The translations under genes and the position numbers were made by a program. The notes below the pieces were generated by a model. The model had not been told where the DNA came from, ran no database searches, and was given only the letters and a program-made list of their open reading frames with translations. A stretch of DNA of 21,014 nt, taken from contig CAYSAA010000012.1 of assembly GCA_964428905.1 (NCBI GenBank), positions 1 through 21,014 on the forward strand, written 5' to 3'. Shown here in pieces: positions 1-8,596 of the stretch. How positions within the stretch are numbered: the first letter of the stretch is position 1; the number at the start of each line of letters is the position of its first letter. The DNA comes from CAYSAA01 sp964428905. Lineage in GTDB: Bacteria; Atribacterota; Phoenicimicrobiia; Phoenicimicrobiales; Stramentimicrobiaceae.

Positions 1-1079
1 CCAAACCATTGCAAAGCCCTATCTAATGATTCCTTGCTGGGCATCCCCTCCGGCATCATCGGCCCGGTAATTTCCCAATTTCTCTGACAATAAACACAAA
101 TTTGAGGGCAAGTATCATAGGCCTTTAGAATAGAAATCATCGGATATCTTCTGGTAATTAACTCCTCAGGTGAAGTATCATGTTCACCCATAAAATCAAA
201 GTAATTTGACCTGTCCTGGCGATGTTCAAGCATTAATCGCACATAATGCATGGGGGGTATAACCTGAGACCTTACCTGATAATCATACTTCCTGTCACTG
301 CGGCTAAAATCAAATAATGAAAGATAGTAAGGGGTAATACCAAAAGGAATGTTATTCTTTATAGACACTCTAATCGCCTTTACGTCGTCATCAGTCATGG
401 GTATTAAATTTTTAAGATCTTCCAGATCTTTTTCATCCTGAAAAATGTGCTTTAAATGCCACCGATAATCATCCCATTGGTCAGGAGATGCACCAAAGTA
501 TTCTAGTATTTTCTGGCGATTTTCTGCTCTTTCGCGGATTAACTCAGAATCAAATCCTGAAGGATAACGATCAATAAAACTTTCTACTTTTTCATAGAGT
601 TTATCCAGATAATTGGACCGAGTTTCTCCAGCTTTTCTGCCTTTCACTCTGGCAAAATCCACATTTACTATACCCTCTTTCTCCAACAGTGGACTTAACC
701 ATCCTTTACTAATATTTGCTTTCCCATTGATAGCCTTAAACAGATGAATTATTTCTTCAAAAAAACCCTTGTTTGCTTCTTCGGATATTTCTGTATTTTC
801 TCTTGTAATCTGCATTAAAAATTTCAAAGTACTAAATCCGGCAATATTTTCATTGCGTGGAGAGATAAGATTGGTAAAAACCTTGATGGCCTCTAAGGCA
901 GTCGCATAATCCAGTTTATGAAGCACTTTCTTCCCTTCCCGATAGTCCCATTCCAAATCTTTGCAGAAACTAAAGAGTCTCTTTCTGACTTCCTCAATAT
1001 CATTACTATCGATCAATATTTCAAATATCTCAGGCATGGCAGACCACAACTGGTCTTTCTGCTCACTTTTGATTAGCAT
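1..1079 (-). CDS. KamA-family radical SAM protein (lysine 2,3-aminomutase-like), C-terminus cut by window edge
   Basis: This open frame runs from ATG at 1079 to the window edge, giving the first 359 residues. An SD (AGAAAGGAG) lies 8 nt before the ATG. Near the end is TCPQICVYCQRNWEI, with the radical-SAM CX3CX2C cluster at C324, C328 and C331. Just upstream are WDDYRWHLKHIF and PFGITPYYLSL, which resemble the conserved segment before the cluster in lysine 2,3-aminomutases. The fold therefore predicts a 4Fe-4S/SAM enzyme, probably PLP-dependent. In classical KamA the cluster sits near residue 125, so this protein carries about 200 extra N-terminal residues, largely helical and charged, that I do not recognise. 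Substrate cannot be assigned: lysine, glutamate, arginine or something else are all possible. It follows the RpiR-type regulator by 48 nt on the same strand and is probably co-transcribed with it. The family call is firm; the function is not. Confidence 0.85.
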   Translation of the reverse strand, partial: MLIKSEQKDQLWSAMPEIFEILIDSNDIEEVRKRLFSFCKDLEWDYREGKKVLHKLDYATALEAIKVFTNLISPRNENIAGFSTLKFLMQITRENTEISEEANKGFFEEIIHLFKAINGKANISKGWLSPLLEKEGIVNVDFARVKGRKAGETRSNYLDKLYEKVESFIDRYPSGFDSELIRERAENRQKILEYFGASPDQWDDYRWHLKHIFQDEKDLEDLKNLIPMTDDDVKAIRVSIKNNIPFGITPYYLSLFDFSRSDRKYDYQVRSQVIPPMHYVRLMLEHRQDRSNYFDFMGEHDTSPEELITRRYPMISILKAYDTCPQICVYCQRNWEITGPMMPEGMPSKESLDRALQWF

Positions 1080-1127
1080 TTTGAATACTCCTTTCTAAAA
1101 AATAATTTATTTTTAATCCATGATGAA

Positions 1128-1988
1128 TCAATAAAAGACATTGTGTGTGTCCCACATATCCTCTAATTCAGATAGCTTTTTAAGGGTTTGCTCCCCTTTT
1201 TTAATGCTTACGGCGGTAACAATGGCATTGATAATACTTAATGGTGCAGTGAATGAATTAATAAAAGAGTTTAAGTCACTCCGTGCAATAAGTGTGACAT
1301 CAGCCCTTTGGGCAATGGGAGATACAAAGTTATCTGTAATGGCGGCAGTTTTGGCACCTTTTCTTCTGGCTATTTCTATTATTTCAACAGTCCGACGCGT
1401 GTAGCGAGGAAAACTTATGGCAATCAATAGATCTTTTTTGCCAATGCCGGCTATCTGTTCAAACAAATCTTCCATGCCATAGGTAATACTTTTGGTATTT
1501 CTTAAAAATAGACCCAAAGCCTGATTAAAGAATAATGCTATAGAGGCAGCAGTTCTGAGTCCTAAAATATAAATCACTTCGGCATTTAGAATGTAAGCAA
1601 CTAATTGTTCAAAGGATTTTGAAGAAATTTCATTCATTGTTTTCTCTAAATTATCAATATCTGATTGCAAAACCTGATATAATACATTTTTCCCCTTATA
1701 GACATAATTAATAGAACGCTTTAATTGATTTACGGTTGTTAACTGGTTTTTGACCATGTCTTGGAGAATTTTTTGTAGCTCCGGAAAGCCGTCATAATCC
1801 AATGCGGCAGCAAATCTAACAATCGTTGATTCACTAACCCCCACCTCTTGACCCAGTTTAGCAGCAGTTAAAAAAGCGGCTTGATCGTAGTGATTAATTA
1901 AATAACGGGCAGTTTTTTTCTGGCTTTCACTTAGTTTGTTAAAATTCTTTTGAATATTTTCTTGAAATGTGGTAATGTTTTTTTTCAT
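1128..1988 (-). CDS. MurR/RpiR-family transcriptional regulator (HTH + SIS domain)
   Basis: This 286-aa protein has the RpiR layout. An N-terminal helix-turn-helix occupies about residues 1-80 (LTAAKLGQEVGVSESTIVRFAAALDYDGF is the recognition region). A SIS sugar-phosphate-binding domain covers about 120-260, with YILGLRTAASIALFFN and LLIAISFPRYTRRTVEI as the usual SIS strands and turns. Family members sense phosphosugars or other small metabolites and often control the adjacent operon and themselves. Here the only downstream neighbour is the KamA-like gene, so a role in regulating amino-acid or amino-sugar use is possible but unproven. I see no good SD before the ATG at 1988. The upstream region holds a promoter-like element overlapped by a dyad, suggesting autoregulation. 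A terminator separates it from the fchA-like gene. Confidence 0.88.
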   Translation of the reverse strand: MKKNITTFQENIQKNFNKLSESQKKTARYLINHYDQAAFLTAAKLGQEVGVSESTIVRFAAALDYDGFPELQKILQDMVKNQLTTVNQLKRSINYVYKGKNVLYQVLQSDIDNLEKTMNEISSKSFEQLVAYILNAEVIYILGLRTAASIALFFNQALGLFLRNTKSITYGMEDLFEQIAGIGKKDLLIAISFPRYTRRTVEIIEIARRKGAKTAAITDNFVSPIAQRADVTLIARSDLNSFINSFTAPLSIINAIVTAVSIKKGEQTLKKLSELEDMWDTHNVFY

Positions 1989-2017
1989 AACTAAAAAGGT
2001 TAATTATTAAATTTTTT

Positions 2018-2062
2018 AGTATATTGTGCAATTAATGTTGCAATAATAAAATATGGTGCAAT
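2018..2062 (-). promoter_or_regulatory. candidate rpiR promoter with overlapping dyad operator
   Basis: On the minus strand a TATACT -10 (2018-2023) lies 17 nt after a weak TTATTG -35 (2041-2046). The 24-bp interval 2022-2045 has dyad symmetry of the form TATTG-N4-ATTAAT-N4-CAATA, and so covers the promoter almost exactly. TGCAAT also recurs on the + strand at 2027, 2039 and 2057. This is a plausible autoregulatory site for the RpiR-type protein. The -35 is poor and the assignment is inference. Confidence 0.4.
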
Positions 2063-2091
2063 AATTCCTTCTTAACATTATACATCAGATT

Positions 2092-2139
2092 AAAAAAAAT
2101 TACCAGAAAAAAATATTTCTGTTTTTTCTGGTAATTTTT
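2092..2139 (-). terminator. intrinsic terminator after the cyclodeaminase gene
   Basis: A perfect 18-bp inverted repeat (arms 2095-2112 and 2122-2139, AAAAATTACCAGAAAAAA and its complement) has a 9-nt loop. Read on the minus strand it ends in a run of eight Ts. It starts 48 nt past the upstream gene's stop and isolates that gene from rpiR. A-runs on the other side would allow weak bidirectional function. Confidence 0.88.
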
Positions 2140-2186
2140 ATATGCACCATCAACCACTTCATATCATATTTTTTACTATTTTTTCA

Positions 2187-2810
2187 TTAAATCTTTTCTA
2201 AAACAATTGCCATTGCCTTGTCTTTTTCCCCTCTGGTTAATTCCGTAAGTTTCTTTATTTCTAAATTTAAATTTTCTTTTATCTTTTCATCCTGAATCAT
2301 TGCCAAATTAATCTTAACATTGAGTACCGCGCTATAAAAGGCAGCTTCCGCTAGGATCGCTCCTACTCCGGCATCACTGATAACATTCTTATTGCCCTTA
2401 TCAGCAATCTCCAGACAAATATTAAGTAACTCCTGGCTTTTCTTGGCAACTTCCAAGGGTACATTTGCGGCCTCTAATAAGGCTATCTGTAATTTTACTC
2501 TTCGGTTTTCTTTTTGCTCTTTGGTGTCCTTAGGTAGTTTCATAATCGCCATAAACTGGTTAAATACTTCCACATCTTTTTCCATGAGATTTTCAAATTC
2601 ATTCCTTAATTTTTCACTTTGCTTTAATATTTTTTTAATATCATTTTCAACCTCATGATATTTTTCTTTCCCAATAGTTAAATTTCCAACCATAGAAAGT
2701 AATGCAGATGCCATCGCTCCAGTTAATGCTGCAACACTGCCCCCACCAGGTGTTGCTGATTTCGAAGCCAGTGTATCCAGGAAAGTTTTTATTTTCTGGT
2801 CTTTCAGCAT
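2187..2810 (-). CDS. fchA: cyclodeaminase/cyclohydrolase family protein (FTCD_C / FchA-like)
   Basis: This 207-aa protein has the family-defining N-terminal signature ATPGGGSVAALTGAMASAL (about residues 19-37). It continues with the all-helical body of the formiminotransferase-cyclodeaminase C-domain, including the VISDAGVGAILAEAAFYSA helix near residue 145. Stand-alone members act either as 5,10-methenyl-THF cyclohydrolase (FchA) or formimino-THF cyclodeaminase, both in cytosolic one-carbon folate metabolism. No formate-THF ligase, FolD or histidine-degradation gene lies nearby to choose between them. It starts 29 nt after the prfB stop behind a G-rich SD-like stretch (AAGGGGGATGG), so it is probably co-transcribed with prfB, and it is followed by a strong terminator. 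Length is normal for the family. The symbol is a best guess between the two activities. Confidence 0.82.
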   Translation of the reverse strand: MLKDQKIKTFLDTLASKSATPGGGSVAALTGAMASALLSMVGNLTIGKEKYHEVENDIKKILKQSEKLRNEFENLMEKDVEVFNQFMAIMKLPKDTKEQKENRRVKLQIALLEAANVPLEVAKKSQELLNICLEIADKGNKNVISDAGVGAILAEAAFYSAVLNVKINLAMIQDEKIKENLNLEIKKLTELTRGEKDKAMAIVLEKI

Positions 2811-2839
2811 AACTATTCCATCCCCCTTTTATATAGAAA

Positions 2840-3962
2840 TTAAATTCCAAGAGACCTATTGTAGTATTTTAAATAGGCATCAATAAAATCTTGTATTTCT
2901 CCGTCCATTACCGCCTGTACATTGCCACTTTCCATCTTAGTGCGATGATCTTTGACCATCTGATACGGCTGAAATACATAAGACCGTATTTGATTCCCCC
3001 AAGCAATATCTTTTTTTTCACCAGTAACCTTTTCCATATCTTCATCTTTTTTTCCTTGGTAATATTCAAATAACTTGGCTTTCAAAACCTTCATTGCAGT
3101 CAATTTATTGCTATATTGAGAACGTTCATTCTGACACTGGACCACAATATGGGTGGGAAGGTGGGTTATTCTGACCGCTGAATCGGTCGTATTCACATGC
3201 TGTCCCCCTGCTCCAGTAGATCGATATGTATCTACTCGCAAATCTGATTCTTCAATATCGATTTCTATTTCGTCATCAATCTCCGGTATAACATCAACTG
3301 AGACAAATGAAGTATGCCTTCTTTTATTCGCGTCAAAAGGTGAAATACGTACCAAACGATGGATACCTTTCTCAGATTTTAATAAGCCAAACACATTTCT
3401 ACCACTAACAGTAAAAGTAACACTTTTTATCCCGGCCTCATCACCTGGTAGAAAATCAATTATTTCTGTTTTAAATCGATTTTTTTCTGCCCACCTAAGA
3501 TACATTCGTAAAAGCATTTCTGCCCAGTCTTGTGATTCAGTACCCCCGGCTCCGGGATGGATTGATATAATAGCATTATTTTTATCATATTCACCACTGA
3601 AGAGCCTATTTCTTTCCTGGCTATTTATTTCCCTTTCCAGTTCTTCAATTTTTCGCGAAATTTCCTGCCAGATATCTGCGCTATTCTCCTTAGAATTTAA
3701 TTCATAAAGAATCTCCAATTCCTCTAACCTATCGTTCAATATCTGAAAATTGTCAACTATGTTTTGCAGGTCTTTTAGCTCTTTTGACATCTGGTTGGCT
3801 TTTGACTGATTTTCCCAAAATGAATTGGAGCTCATTTCTTGAGAAATTTCTTTGATGCGTTTTTCTTTTATACTTAATTCAAAGATGTCTCCTGAGTTCT
3901 TCGATTTTACTTTTTAAATAATTAATTCTACTATTCAGCTCAACATTGGAAATACCCATCAT
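2840..3962 (-). CDS. prfB: peptide chain release factor 2, expressed by programmed +1 frameshift
   Basis: RF2 releases peptides at UGA and UAA. The long frame (331 aa from an internal ATG at 3835) holds the stop-recognition tripeptide SPF and the catalytic GGQ. The true gene begins upstream: ATG ATG at 3962/3959, behind AGGAG, opens a 27-codon frame ending in CTT TGA (3884-3879). A +1 slip on CTT reads GAA next and joins the long frame, giving 373 aa. With that numbering SPF is 207-209 and GGQ 252-254, each two residues beyond the E. coli positions (205-207, 250-252), while the slip leucine is residue 27 against 25. This agreement strongly supports both the start and the frameshift. It lies 121 nt after secA, in the conserved secA-prfB order. 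Confidence 0.95.
3879..3893 (-). promoter_or_regulatory. prfB: RF2 autoregulatory +1 frameshift site
   Basis: The minus-strand order is AGG AGA CAT CTT TGA. An internal SD-like AGGAGA lies three bases before the slippery CTT, followed by an in-frame UGA stop. Known prfB sites have the form AGGGGG-N3-CUU-UGA-C. Here the base after UGA is A, not C. When RF2 is scarce the ribosome slips +1 and makes full-length RF2, so the protein controls its own synthesis. Confidence 0.93.
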
Positions 3963-4083
3963 ATTTCAATAACTCCTATATAAATTTTATCATTTGTTTC
4001 AGGAAAAAATAATTTTGTTATTTTTTCACTTTTTCAAAAACCAATACTCAAAATATCTCTTAATCTAAATTCTTGCTATTTCA

Positions 4084-6621
4084 TTATTTATTCCTACCAC
4101 AACAATGTTTGTATTTTAACCCACTACCGCATGGACAGGGATCGTTTCTACCAATTTTCTTTTTTTTATTCACTTTTTGGGTAGATTGAAATTTCTTATC
4201 TTTGCTGACATCCTTGCCCTGGTAACTTCCTTGGGGAAGCGGGGTTTTCTGTGGCTGGCCTAGTCCCTGTGGTCTTTGTTTTATTTTTACACGATAGATA
4301 AATTTAATACTATCTTCTTTGATATTTTCTACCATATTTTGGAACATATTGTGAGCTTCAAAGTGGTATTCTGTCAAAGGATCTTTTTGTCCATATGCCC
4401 TTAAGCCAATTCCCTGCTTCAAATCATCCAGTCTCTTAAGGTGGTCTTTCCATTCCCGGTCAACAATACGGAGTAAGATCATTTTTTCTATCTGCCTCAT
4501 CAAAGGAGGAGTAAGCTCATTTTCTTTGCTTTGATATCCTTCCACGGCCTTTTTTAATAAGTCTTCCTGTAACTGATCAACTGTTAAATGTGCTACATCC
4601 TCAGGAAACTTCAATCCAATACCAAATGTATCATAGAAGTGATCTTTTAATGCCTCTAAATTCCATTCTTCCGGATATATTTCTTTGTTAGTATAGCGTT
4701 GGATCATACTAACAATAGTATCTTCAAGCATATCCATCATAATGCCTTTAACATCATTGCTTAGTAGAACCGTTTTTCTCTGGTCATAGATAATCTTTCG
4801 CTGATACTCCATTTCATTATCAAATTCTAACAGCTGTTTCCTGATTTCAAAGTTTCTTGCTTCTACCCTTTTTTGGGCTCCTTCTATGGAACGGGTAATA
4901 AAGGGATGTTCAATGGGTGTTCCCTCTTCTACCCCTAATTTCTTCATAAAACCGGAAATTCTATCTGAGCCAAATAAACGCATCAGATCATCCTGCAAGG
5001 ATAGAAAAAACCGCGAGGAGCCCGGATCACCCTGGCGTCCGGATCTTCCTCTTAATTGATTATCAATTCTTCTGCTCTCATGTCTTTCAGTGCCAATAAC
5101 ATGCAAACCTCCCATATCTGCTACCCCGAGACCCAAAACAATATCGGTTCCCCGCCCGGCCATATTTGTAGAGATAGTTACCTTCCCCTCCTGGCCGGCA
5201 TCGGCAACAATCTCGGCTTCTTTCTCATGGTTTTTGGCATTTAAGACATTATGTTCAATTTTCTCCTTTTGAAGTAACTTGCTGATTCTTTCTGATTTAT
5301 CGATAGATACTGTACCAACCAGGATGGGTCTACCATGCTGGTTTAATTCCTTGATTTCACGAACAACTGCGTCAAATTTTTCCTTCTCAGTTCGATAAAT
5401 AACATCAGCATAACTATATCTAATTAATTCTTTATTGGGAGGTATTACCGTTACCGGTAAATTGTAAATCTCTATAAACTCATCTTCCTCCGTTTTTGCT
5501 GTTCCGGTCATACCTGCCAACTTGTTATATAATCTGAAAAAATTTTGAAAAGTGATTGTTGCTAAGGTTTGACTCTCGCGAGCGATAGCCACATTCTCTT
5601 TGGCCTCAATAGCCTGGTGTAAACCATCACTATATCTTCTTCCAAACATCAAACGGCCGGTAAATTCATCTACGATGATTACTTCACCATTTTTAACCAC
5701 ATAATCAACATCCCTTTTAAACAATTTATGTGCCCGGAGAGCCTGAATAATGTGATGTTGTAAAGTCATATTATTCTGCGCATATAAATTATCTACACCA
5801 AGCAATTTTTCCATCTTTGCTACACCTTGTTCAGTTAGAAATGCAGTTTTTTCTTTTTCATTAAGTTTATAATCTGCTTCTTCTTTCAACTGGTAAACTA
5901 ATTTATCAATTTGGAAATATTTTTTTGTGGATTCTTCAGTAGGCCCGGAAATAATAAGCGGCGTTCTGGCTTCATCTACCAGGATACTGTCTACCTCATC
6001 AATGATAGCAAAGCCATGTTGGTTTTGAACAATGTCCTCCGAACGGATACTCATATTATCCCTCAAATAATCAAAACCAAACTCATTATTAGTTCCATAG
6101 ACCACATCTGACTGATAGGCTTCCTTCCTTTGCTCAGTATTCATGTCATGTAGAATTAAGCCTACCTTCAATTCTAAAAATTCATAAACTGGTCCCATCC
6201 AATATCGATCCCTTTTTGCTAAATAATCATTAACCGTTACAATATGCACACTACTTCCTGATAGAGCATTCAAATAAGCAGGTAAGGTGGCAACTAGTGT
6301 TTTCCCTTCACCGGTAGCCATCTCAGCAATTTTACCCTGATGCAGAACCATACCTCCGATCAGTTGAACATCAAAATGACGCATGTTGATTGTTCTTTGG
6401 GCAGCTTCTCGAACCACAGCAAAAGCTTCCGGCAATATTTCGTCCAAGGTTGCACCGTTTATCATCTTTTCTTTAAAAAATTCTGTCTTTTTCTTCAGTT
6501 GGACATCATTCAAGCTGGTTATCTCTGTTTCCAGTTGATTTATTTTCTCAACCAGCGGCTTTACTTTATTTAGTTCCCTGGTATTAGGGTCTCCGAATAT
6601 TTTCCTGGCGATATTAATCAT
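4084..6621 (-). CDS. secA: preprotein translocase ATPase SecA
   Basis: This 845-aa protein has all SecA landmarks. Walker A GEGKT is at 104-108 and the DEAD-box variant DEVD at 208-211. The GTNNEFGFDYLRDNM and MAGRGTDI blocks of the helicase-like motor and the preprotein cross-linking and scaffold regions follow. A linker rich in Q, P and K leads to the zinc-binding SEC-C tail (PCPCGSGLKYKHCCG; C829, C831, C840, C841). It drives ATP-dependent export through SecYEG, with SecDF-YajC (also in this window) aiding late translocation. The start at 6621 is backed by a strong SD (AGGAGGTGAT, about 10 nt upstream). Length is typical of SecA proteins without large insertions. Neighbour order (hpf upstream, prfB downstream) matches Firmicutes, except for the HD-GYP, DUF5317-like and unknown genes between hpf and secA. 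Confidence 0.98.
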   Translation of the reverse strand: MINIARKIFGDPNTRELNKVKPLVEKINQLETEITSLNDVQLKKKTEFFKEKMINGATLDEILPEAFAVVREAAQRTINMRHFDVQLIGGMVLHQGKIAEMATGEGKTLVATLPAYLNALSGSSVHIVTVNDYLAKRDRYWMGPVYEFLELKVGLILHDMNTEQRKEAYQSDVVYGTNNEFGFDYLRDNMSIRSEDIVQNQHGFAIIDEVDSILVDEARTPLIISGPTEESTKKYFQIDKLVYQLKEEADYKLNEKEKTAFLTEQGVAKMEKLLGVDNLYAQNNMTLQHHIIQALRAHKLFKRDVDYVVKNGEVIIVDEFTGRLMFGRRYSDGLHQAIEAKENVAIARESQTLATITFQNFFRLYNKLAGMTGTAKTEEDEFIEIYNLPVTVIPPNKELIRYSYADVIYRTEKEKFDAVVREIKELNQHGRPILVGTVSIDKSERISKLLQKEKIEHNVLNAKNHEKEAEIVADAGQEGKVTISTNMAGRGTDIVLGLGVADMGGLHVIGTERHESRRIDNQLRGRSGRQGDPGSSRFFLSLQDDLMRLFGSDRISGFMKKLGVEEGTPIEHPFITRSIEGAQKRVEARNFEIRKQLLEFDNEMEYQRKIIYDQRKTVLLSNDVKGIMMDMLEDTIVSMIQRYTNKEIYPEEWNLEALKDHFYDTFGIGLKFPEDVAHLTVDQLQEDLLKKAVEGYQSKENELTPPLMRQIEKMILLRIVDREWKDHLKRLDDLKQGIGLRAYGQKDPLTEYHFEAHNMFQNMVENIKEDSIKFIYRVKIKQRPQGLGQPQKTPLPQGSYQGKDVSKDKKFQSTQKVNKKKKIGRNDPCPCGSGLKYKHCCGRNK

Positions 6622-6720
6622 TACTGATACATCACCTCCTCGATTTCATTCACTATCTAAGTCCTCTTTTTATTGTTAATTTCAGTTTATAAAATAATTT
6701 CCAGCCTAATGAATATTTTT

Positions 6721-7296
6721 TCAGATCTGTTCCTTATTAATGGAATTTATTTCTTCTGACATCATTGTTTTCTGGATAAGAATAAACAAACCGATAAAAA
6801 TCATGATATCACCTACACTTAAAATAGAAGTATCCGGAAAAGGTTTGGGCAATGGAATAACATCACTCAAAAAAGCAAATAGTGTTTCATGACCTTTCAA
6901 TGAATGAACCACATTTTGCGCTTGTCCCAATAAAGAAGTTGCGTCCATGCCCTGGGCCATTTGTTGATTTATTAATACAGGCATTTTCCCGCCATTTACC
7001 AGAATAACAAATGCATTCATTAAAACACCTAATGTAATGTATTTAAAGCCGGGTAACTTCCTATTCTGTATGGATGCAACTATAAGTAAAAAATAAGAAA
7101 TAATTATTAAAACAGGACTGCATTCTGGAAAAAACAAAAAATCTATTGTTTCAAAAAGCAATACGAATCCTCTTAATAAAAGAGCAGCTGCAAAAAAATA
7201 AACTCCTTCAATAGAAATATGGTACAGACTTTCCAGTTCGCCCCCTCTCAATAAAGCAATAATGATAGCAAGAATAATAATCATCAAATATAACAT
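6721..7296 (-). CDS. DUF5317-like integral membrane protein
   Basis: This 191-aa, strongly hydrophobic protein has about five or six predicted membrane segments. It carries a conserved-looking NGGKMPVLINQQMA stretch near residue 100, between hydrophobic segments, which resembles DUF5317 proteins of anaerobic bacteria. There is no known enzymatic motif. Its start codon overlaps the stop of the preceding HD-GYP gene by one base (TGATG), so the two are translationally coupled and probably work together in the membrane. The last segment ends in a short charged tail (MMSEEINSINKEQI). The gene ends 99 nt before the secA start. DUF assignment is from memory of the motif, and the function is unknown. 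Confidence 0.7.
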   Translation of the reverse strand: MLYLMIIILAIIIALLRGGELESLYHISIEGVYFFAAALLLRGFVLLFETIDFLFFPECSPVLIIISYFLLIVASIQNRKLPGFKYITLGVLMNAFVILVNGGKMPVLINQQMAQGMDATSLLGQAQNVVHSLKGHETLFAFLSDVIPLPKPFPDTSILSVGDIMIFIGLFILIQKTMMSEEINSINKEQI

Positions 7297-8534
7297 CAGT
7301 GGACCCCCTTTTCCTTTACCAGGGAAATAAATACTTTCACCATATTTGGGTCAAATTGTTTTCCAGTTTCATTTTCCAATTCATTCAATATATCCTGTGG
7401 TGATAATTTTGTTCGATAAGGACGGTCTGAACTCATGGCATCATAGGCATCAACAATTGCCAGTAATCGCGCAGTTTTGGGAATTTCTTCTCCTGTTAAT
7501 CCGTCCGGATATCCCTTCCCGTCAAAGCGTTCATGATGATGCAAAACGGTCTTGGAGCATTTTTTCAAAAATTCAATAGATTCAATAATTCCTGCTCCGA
7601 TAACAGGATGCTCTTTTATCTTTTCATATTCTTCATCGGTTAATTTATCCTTTTTACCCAAAATACGATCTTCTATTCCAATTTTACCAATATCATGCAA
7701 AATAGCGGCATACTCGATATATTCTATTTCAGTTTCCGCAAAGCCTGTCTTTTTGGCCAATTGAACTGCCATCTGGGAAACCCTTTCCGAATGGCCACGA
7801 GTATAAGGATCCTTGGCATCAATCGTTGCTGCCAATGTCCGGATGGTATCCAAATACATTTTACGCATTCTGGTATATAATTCGAAAGACCGCCTTGCTA
7901 ATAACAGGGGGAAGAAAAATAACAGGATACCCAGTATGCCAATTTGCACATAAATAATTGCCATAACAAAGCCCATGGGCGCCTCAGCTAAATAACTGGG
8001 CAAAACTTCTTTGATATTCATTCGATAAACTTTTGTGATACTCATTCCGGAAATAAATGAAGTTGCAACAGTAACAAGGAAAGAATTAACGATACAATAA
8101 GCCAGGGCACATAATATAGCAGGGATGATAAAATTAATAAAATTTTGTTCTCCTGTCACTCCGCCAGTATATAAATATACCATTCCGGCCAAGCCCGCTG
8201 CAAGAGAATATTGAGCAGCATTAAATAATGTTTTGTATCTCGAATCTTTTTTTTTGAAAAATTCCCAAATAATACTTGAGACCGCCACTATCATAGCTAA
8301 TACCGGTCCATAAACCAAGATCATTACAAAATCTATAGGAAAGGCAATGGTAATCTCTCCCCCAGCTGGAAGTTTAACGGGAATAAACTCTGCCAGCATA
8401 GATACGATAATAAAAAATAGCAACGGAAACCATATCTCAGATAAATCCGGAATCATTGGAAGCAAATAAATAAAAAGGATAATTGCAAAAAATGTAGTCA
8501 ATAAGGAGTATATCTTAAACTTATTGTTCAACAT
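7296..8534 (-). CDS. membrane-anchored HD-GYP protein, probable c-di-GMP phosphodiesterase
   Basis: This 412-aa protein has an N-terminal half (about 1-215) of seven or so hydrophobic helices, like a MASE-type membrane sensor. After a short coiled linker (SFELYTRMRKMYLDTIRTLAATIDA) comes a complete HD-GYP domain: DPYTRGHSERV, HDIGKIG at 280-286, EHP, and HHERFDGKGYP at 333-343. All metal-ligand and GYP residues are present, so hydrolysis of c-di-GMP (or a related cyclic dinucleotide) to linear or mononucleotide products is expected. No GGDEF partner lies in the window. The SD AGGAGA sits a few bases before the ATG. It is preceded by a 28-aa peptide gene 62 nt upstream and followed by a one-base-overlapping membrane gene, suggesting a signalling cassette. 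The ligand of the membrane half is unknown. Confidence 0.92.
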   Translation of the reverse strand: MLNNKFKIYSLLTTFFAIILFIYLLPMIPDLSEIWFPLLFFIIVSMLAEFIPVKLPAGGEITIAFPIDFVMILVYGPVLAMIVAVSSIIWEFFKKKDSRYKTLFNAAQYSLAAGLAGMVYLYTGGVTGEQNFINFIIPAILCALAYCIVNSFLVTVATSFISGMSITKVYRMNIKEVLPSYLAEAPMGFVMAIIYVQIGILGILLFFFPLLLARRSFELYTRMRKMYLDTIRTLAATIDAKDPYTRGHSERVSQMAVQLAKKTGFAETEIEYIEYAAILHDIGKIGIEDRILGKKDKLTDEEYEKIKEHPVIGAGIIESIEFLKKCSKTVLHHHERFDGKGYPDGLTGEEIPKTARLLAIVDAYDAMSSDRPYRTKLSPQDILNELENETGKQFDPNMVKVFISLVKEKGVH

Positions 8535-8596
8535 TCATTCTCCTAAAATATAAATTGAATACATAAAATAGGTCGATGATTCTTAGTTATTACAAC

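Noticed and set aside
2077..2082. Second TATAAT upstream of rpiR as the main promoter
   Set aside because: Its -35 position falls inside the upstream terminator stem and matches consensus poorly.
2653..2850. 65-aa minus-strand frame overlapping the start of the cyclodeaminase gene
   Set aside because: It is a shadow frame without a domain, covering the fchA start and the prfB stop.
3153..3707. 184-aa plus-strand open frame opposite prfB
   Set aside because: It lies wholly within prfB on the other strand, has serine-rich low-complexity translation and no SD. It is a shadow of RF2 codons.
4007..4027. AT-only inverted repeat (GAAAAAATAA and its complement) between secA and prfB as a terminator
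   Set aside because: The stem is almost all A-T pairs and no separate T-run follows on the minus strand, so termination is not convincing.
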